From Phytohabitans rumicis (GTDB lineage Bacteria > Actinomycetota > Actinomycetes > Mycobacteriales > Micromonosporaceae), in contig NZ_BLPG01000001.1 of the NCBI RefSeq assembly GCF_011764445.1, forward strand, positions 806,001-870,000: 64,000 nt of DNA, written 5' to 3'. Every line of letters starts with the position of its first letter. Position 1 is the stretch's first letter. The position numbers and the translations under genes are program-made. The notes beneath the pieces are model-generated. The model saw only the letters and a program-made list of their open reading frames with translations. It was not told the origin of the DNA and did not search any database. Shown piece by piece: positions 61,727-64,000 of this stretch.

Positions 61727-64000
61727 TCAGGCGGATATGTAGCTTTCGGTGATGTGCGCGCCCAGCGCCGCGACGGTCGGTCGGCTCCACAGGATCGTGG
61801 GGGGCAGGTCGATGCCGAAGTGCCGCTGGAGGCGGATCCGCAGCGCAACGGTCATCACCGAGTCGACGCCCATCTCGACGAGCGGCCGGCGTGGGTCCAC
61901 GTCCTCGACCGCCAGGTTCAACTCCGCGGCGACCTGCTCCCGGACGTCGGCGGTGACCAGGGCCCGCAGTTCGGCGTCGGGCAGGTCCGTCCAGCCCGTG
62001 CCGAATCCGAGTTGGGCGCCGGAGTCGGCCGGTCCGCTGGTCGCGGTCAGCTCCCGGAACATCGGCACCCGCTGGCCGGCCGGTGGCAGCGGCAGCAACC
62101 GCAGGACCGCCTTGTATGAGCCGCGGAACCGATCGGCGAACTGCCACGCCCGGAACGCCTCGGCGTCGGAGACGACGTCCAGGCCGCGGGCGTTCGCCTC
62201 CAGCATGGTGCTGGCGATCGTCTCCGACATGCCCATGCCCCGCCAGGCCGTCCAGCCGAAGCTCACCGTGTCGGTGTGGCCGTCCCGCTGCCGGTGCGCG
62301 GCGAGCGCGTCCAGGAACGAGTTGGCGGCGGCGTAGCTGGTCTGGCCGGTGAGCCGGGTGAACTGCCCGCAGGAGGAGAAGAACACCATGAAGTCGACCG
62401 AGCCCGGCGGGAACAGCCGGTGCAGGACCATCGCGCCGGATGCCTTCGGCGCGAGCACATCGCGCAGGCCCGCACGGTCCACTTTGTCCACCATCGCGTC
62501 GCGGACCACGCCGGCCGCGTGGACGACGCCACGGATCGGCGGCAGGCCGTGGGTGGACGGGTCCAGCGCCGCGGCCACCTCGGCCTGGTTGGTGATGTCC
62601 AGCGACAGCACCGTGACGGTGGCGCCGAGCGCTTCGAGCGCCAGCACGTCGTCGATCTGCCGGCGAACCCGTGGGTCGCGCACGGCCGCCCACCCGGCCC
62701 GCGGCGGCAGGCCCCGCCGGCCGGTCAGCAGCAGCCGCCGGGCGCCCCGGTCCACCAGCCACCGCGCGACGGCCAGGCCGAGCACGCCCAGCCCGCCGGT
62801 GATCAGGTACGTGCCGGCCGGCTGGCACCGGAGCGGTTCGCCGTCGACGGGCCGCTCGATCGGCGTGAGCCGGGGCACGGTCGGGCCGTCGCCGTCCAGC
62901 GCGATGATGTCCTCCTCGCCGGCCGCGCGCTCCAGCACCGACAGCAACCGCTGCTCGGTTCCGCTGTCGAGGCCGGTGTCCGGCAGGTCGATGAGGCCGC
63001 CCCACAGCTCGGGGTGTTCCCCGGCGATGATCCGGGCCGCGCCCCACAGCGGAGCCTGCCCGAGGGCGGATTCGCGTCGCGGGTCCCGGACACCCCGGGT
63101 GAGGCACCACAGCCTGGGTCCGGGCTCGGCCGGGTGTTCGGCGGCGGCTTGGACCTGGGTCAGCCGCTGTGCGGTGCGCACCAGCAGCCAGGTCGCCGGC
63201 TCGGCCGCGAGGTCCGGCGACGCCACGCCGGCCGATTCCACCGCCGGGATGACCAGTACGGCGTCGGCGCCGGCGAGCGCCGCGGGTAGCAGGTCGTCCG
63301 GCGCCGCCACCCGCTCGCACAGCACGCCGAGGCCGGTGCACCGCTGCGCCAACGGTCCGGTGTCGGCTTCGTCGCCGACCAGGACGAGGCGGCGCACCGG
63401 CCGGCCCGCGGCGGCCGGCTCGTACGGCCGCCAGGCGATCTCGTGCACCAGCTCGCGCGGCGAGGCGACGGCGCCCAGCTCGTCCTGGATGGGGGCGAAC
63501 CGGAGCCCGCCCACCTCGCACACCAGCCTGCCGTGCTCGTCGGCGACTCGGACGTCCACAGTGTCCTGTGGCGAGCGGGGCGAGCGCCGCGAGTGAACCA
63601 CGATCCGGGCCGGCGGCTCGTCCCGGAAGGCGACCGACCCGATGTGACAGGACATCCACAGCCGGCGCGCGTCCGGTGGGGTGACCACCACCGCGCTGAT
63701 GGTGAGCGCGCCGTCGATCACGTGCGCCCAGCTGGCGGCACGGTCGGCGGCCGGCTCGATGGTGATCCGGGCGAGCTGCTCGTCGTCGTTGCGGCGCAGT
63801 TCCTCGACCTGCCAGGCGAACGCGTACCCGCCCACCCCCATGCTCCGGAACATCCCGTCGACGGTCTCCCAACCGGACTCGCGGTCGCACCGGGCCCGGA
63901 TCTCCTCGGCATCCACCACGCCGGACGGCAGGTCGCGGCCACGGTCCACGGTCGCGGTGCAGTGCGTGATCCAGTCCAGTCCCTCGTCCTCGGCGTCGCC
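61727..64000 (-). CDS. type I polyketide synthase, C-terminal part (DH/TH-KR-ACP); 5' end outside window
   Basis: The frame is open from the right edge and encodes 757 residues. First comes the second half of a dehydratase or thioester-hydrolase-like hotdog domain ('SWAHVIDGALTISAVVV' with its Asp). The ketoreductase follows, with 'TYLITGGLGVLGLAVARWL', Ser in 'VFFSSCGQF' and Tyr in 'TSYAAANSF'. The ACP has Ser in 'VEMGVDSVMTVALRIRLQRH' and 'LPPTILWSRPTVAALG'. No thioesterase follows. The order and the 'GVDSVMTVALR' ACP resemble bacterial 6-methylsalicylate/orsellinate-type iterative synthases, from memory of that family. KS and AT should lie beyond the window. Confidence 0.88.
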   Translation of the reverse strand, partial: GDAEDEGLDWITHCTATVDRGRDLPSGVVDAEEIRARCDRESGWETVDGMFRSMGVGGYAFAWQVEELRRNDDEQLARITIEPAADRAASWAHVIDGALTISAVVVTPPDARRLWMSCHIGSVAFRDEPPARIVVHSRRSPRSPQDTVDVRVADEHGRLVCEVGGLRFAPIQDELGAVASPRELVHEIAWRPYEPAAAGRPVRRLVLVGDEADTGPLAQRCTGLGVLCERVAAPDDLLPAALAGADAVLVIPAVESAGVASPDLAAEPATWLLVRTAQRLTQVQAAAEHPAEPGPRLWCLTRGVRDPRRESALGQAPLWGAARIIAGEHPELWGGLIDLPDTGLDSGTEQRLLSVLERAAGEEDIIALDGDGPTVPRLTPIERPVDGEPLRCQPAGTYLITGGLGVLGLAVARWLVDRGARRLLLTGRRGLPPRAGWAAVRDPRVRRQIDDVLALEALGATVTVLSLDITNQAEVAAALDPSTHGLPPIRGVVHAAGVVRDAMVDKVDRAGLRDVLAPKASGAMVLHRLFPPGSVDFMVFFSSCGQFTRLTGQTSYAAANSFLDALAAHRQRDGHTDTVSFGWTAWRGMGMSETIASTMLEANARGLDVVSDAEAFRAWQFADRFRGSYKAVLRLLPLPPAGQRVPMFRELTATSGPADSGAQLGFGTGWTDLPDAELRALVTADVREQVAAELNLAVEDVDPRRPLVEMGVDSVMTVALRIRLQRHFGIDLPPTILWSRPTVAALGAHITESYISA

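Overview
The window is very GC-rich and packed with actinobacterial families: large LuxR-type ATPase regulators, an ECF41-like sigma factor, ROK repressors, a NACHT-WD40 protein, CBM13/ricin-tailed secreted hydrolases, a CUT1 sugar transporter without its own ATPase, and a type I polyketide synthase. This points to a filamentous, soil-type actinomycete. I cannot name the genus; Micromonosporaceae-like is an impression only.

Layout. (1) 1-8.1 kb: redox and hydrolase genes, a frameshifted aldo/keto reductase, a frameshifted maleylpyruvate isomerase-like gene, a LuxR-type regulator and a carotenoid-hydratase-like membrane protein. (2) 8.2-11.8 kb: a NACHT-ATPase/WD40 gene interrupted by two frameshifts. 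(3) 11.8-16.1 kb: a fumarate reductase-like flavoprotein, and divergently from it arginine deiminase followed by an ornithine carbamoyltransferase gene that has lost two catalytic segments. (4) 16.1-27.0 kb: an ECF41-like sigma factor with a likely target gene, a minus-strand operon of universal stress protein plus two LuxR-type regulators, a second NmrA-like gene and two unknown genes.

(5) 27.0-43.3 kb is a beta-glucan (fungal cell wall) utilisation locus. It holds a GH16 laminarinase with ricin domain, an ECF sigma factor fused through a membrane helix to an extracellular GH128 glucanase domain, a DUF305 protein, a DUF1996 lipoprotein, a GH30 glucanase with ricin domain, two paralogous ROK repressors, a three-gene CUT1 importer and a GH1 beta-glucosidase. 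Secreted GH16/GH30 enzymes would cut beta-1,3/1,6-glucan, the importer would take up oligosaccharides and GH1 would finish them in the cytoplasm. Four promoter regions carry a CTTAATTTAAG-like palindrome that is a good candidate ROK operator.

(6) 43.8-64 kb is the edge of a biosynthetic gene cluster: AraC and MerR regulators, two glycosyltransferases, a methyltransferase-like protein, cytochrome P450 with ferredoxin, an asparagine-synthetase-like enzyme, a membrane acyltransferase, a 59-aa protein, an FAD monooxygenase, an acyl-CoA-dehydrogenase-like oxidase, a GMC oxidoreductase, three tandem SgcJ/EcaC-like proteins and the C-terminal part of a polyketide synthase (DH/TH-KR-ACP, resembling bacterial 6-methylsalicylate-type iterative synthases) that runs off the right edge.

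Caution on data quality: at least ten genes are broken by the apparent loss of exactly one G or C from a short G/C run. Uniform homopolymer undercalls explain this better than ten independent pseudogenes, so most entries typed as pseudogene here may be intact in the organism. The ornithine carbamoyltransferase deletions do not fit that pattern.
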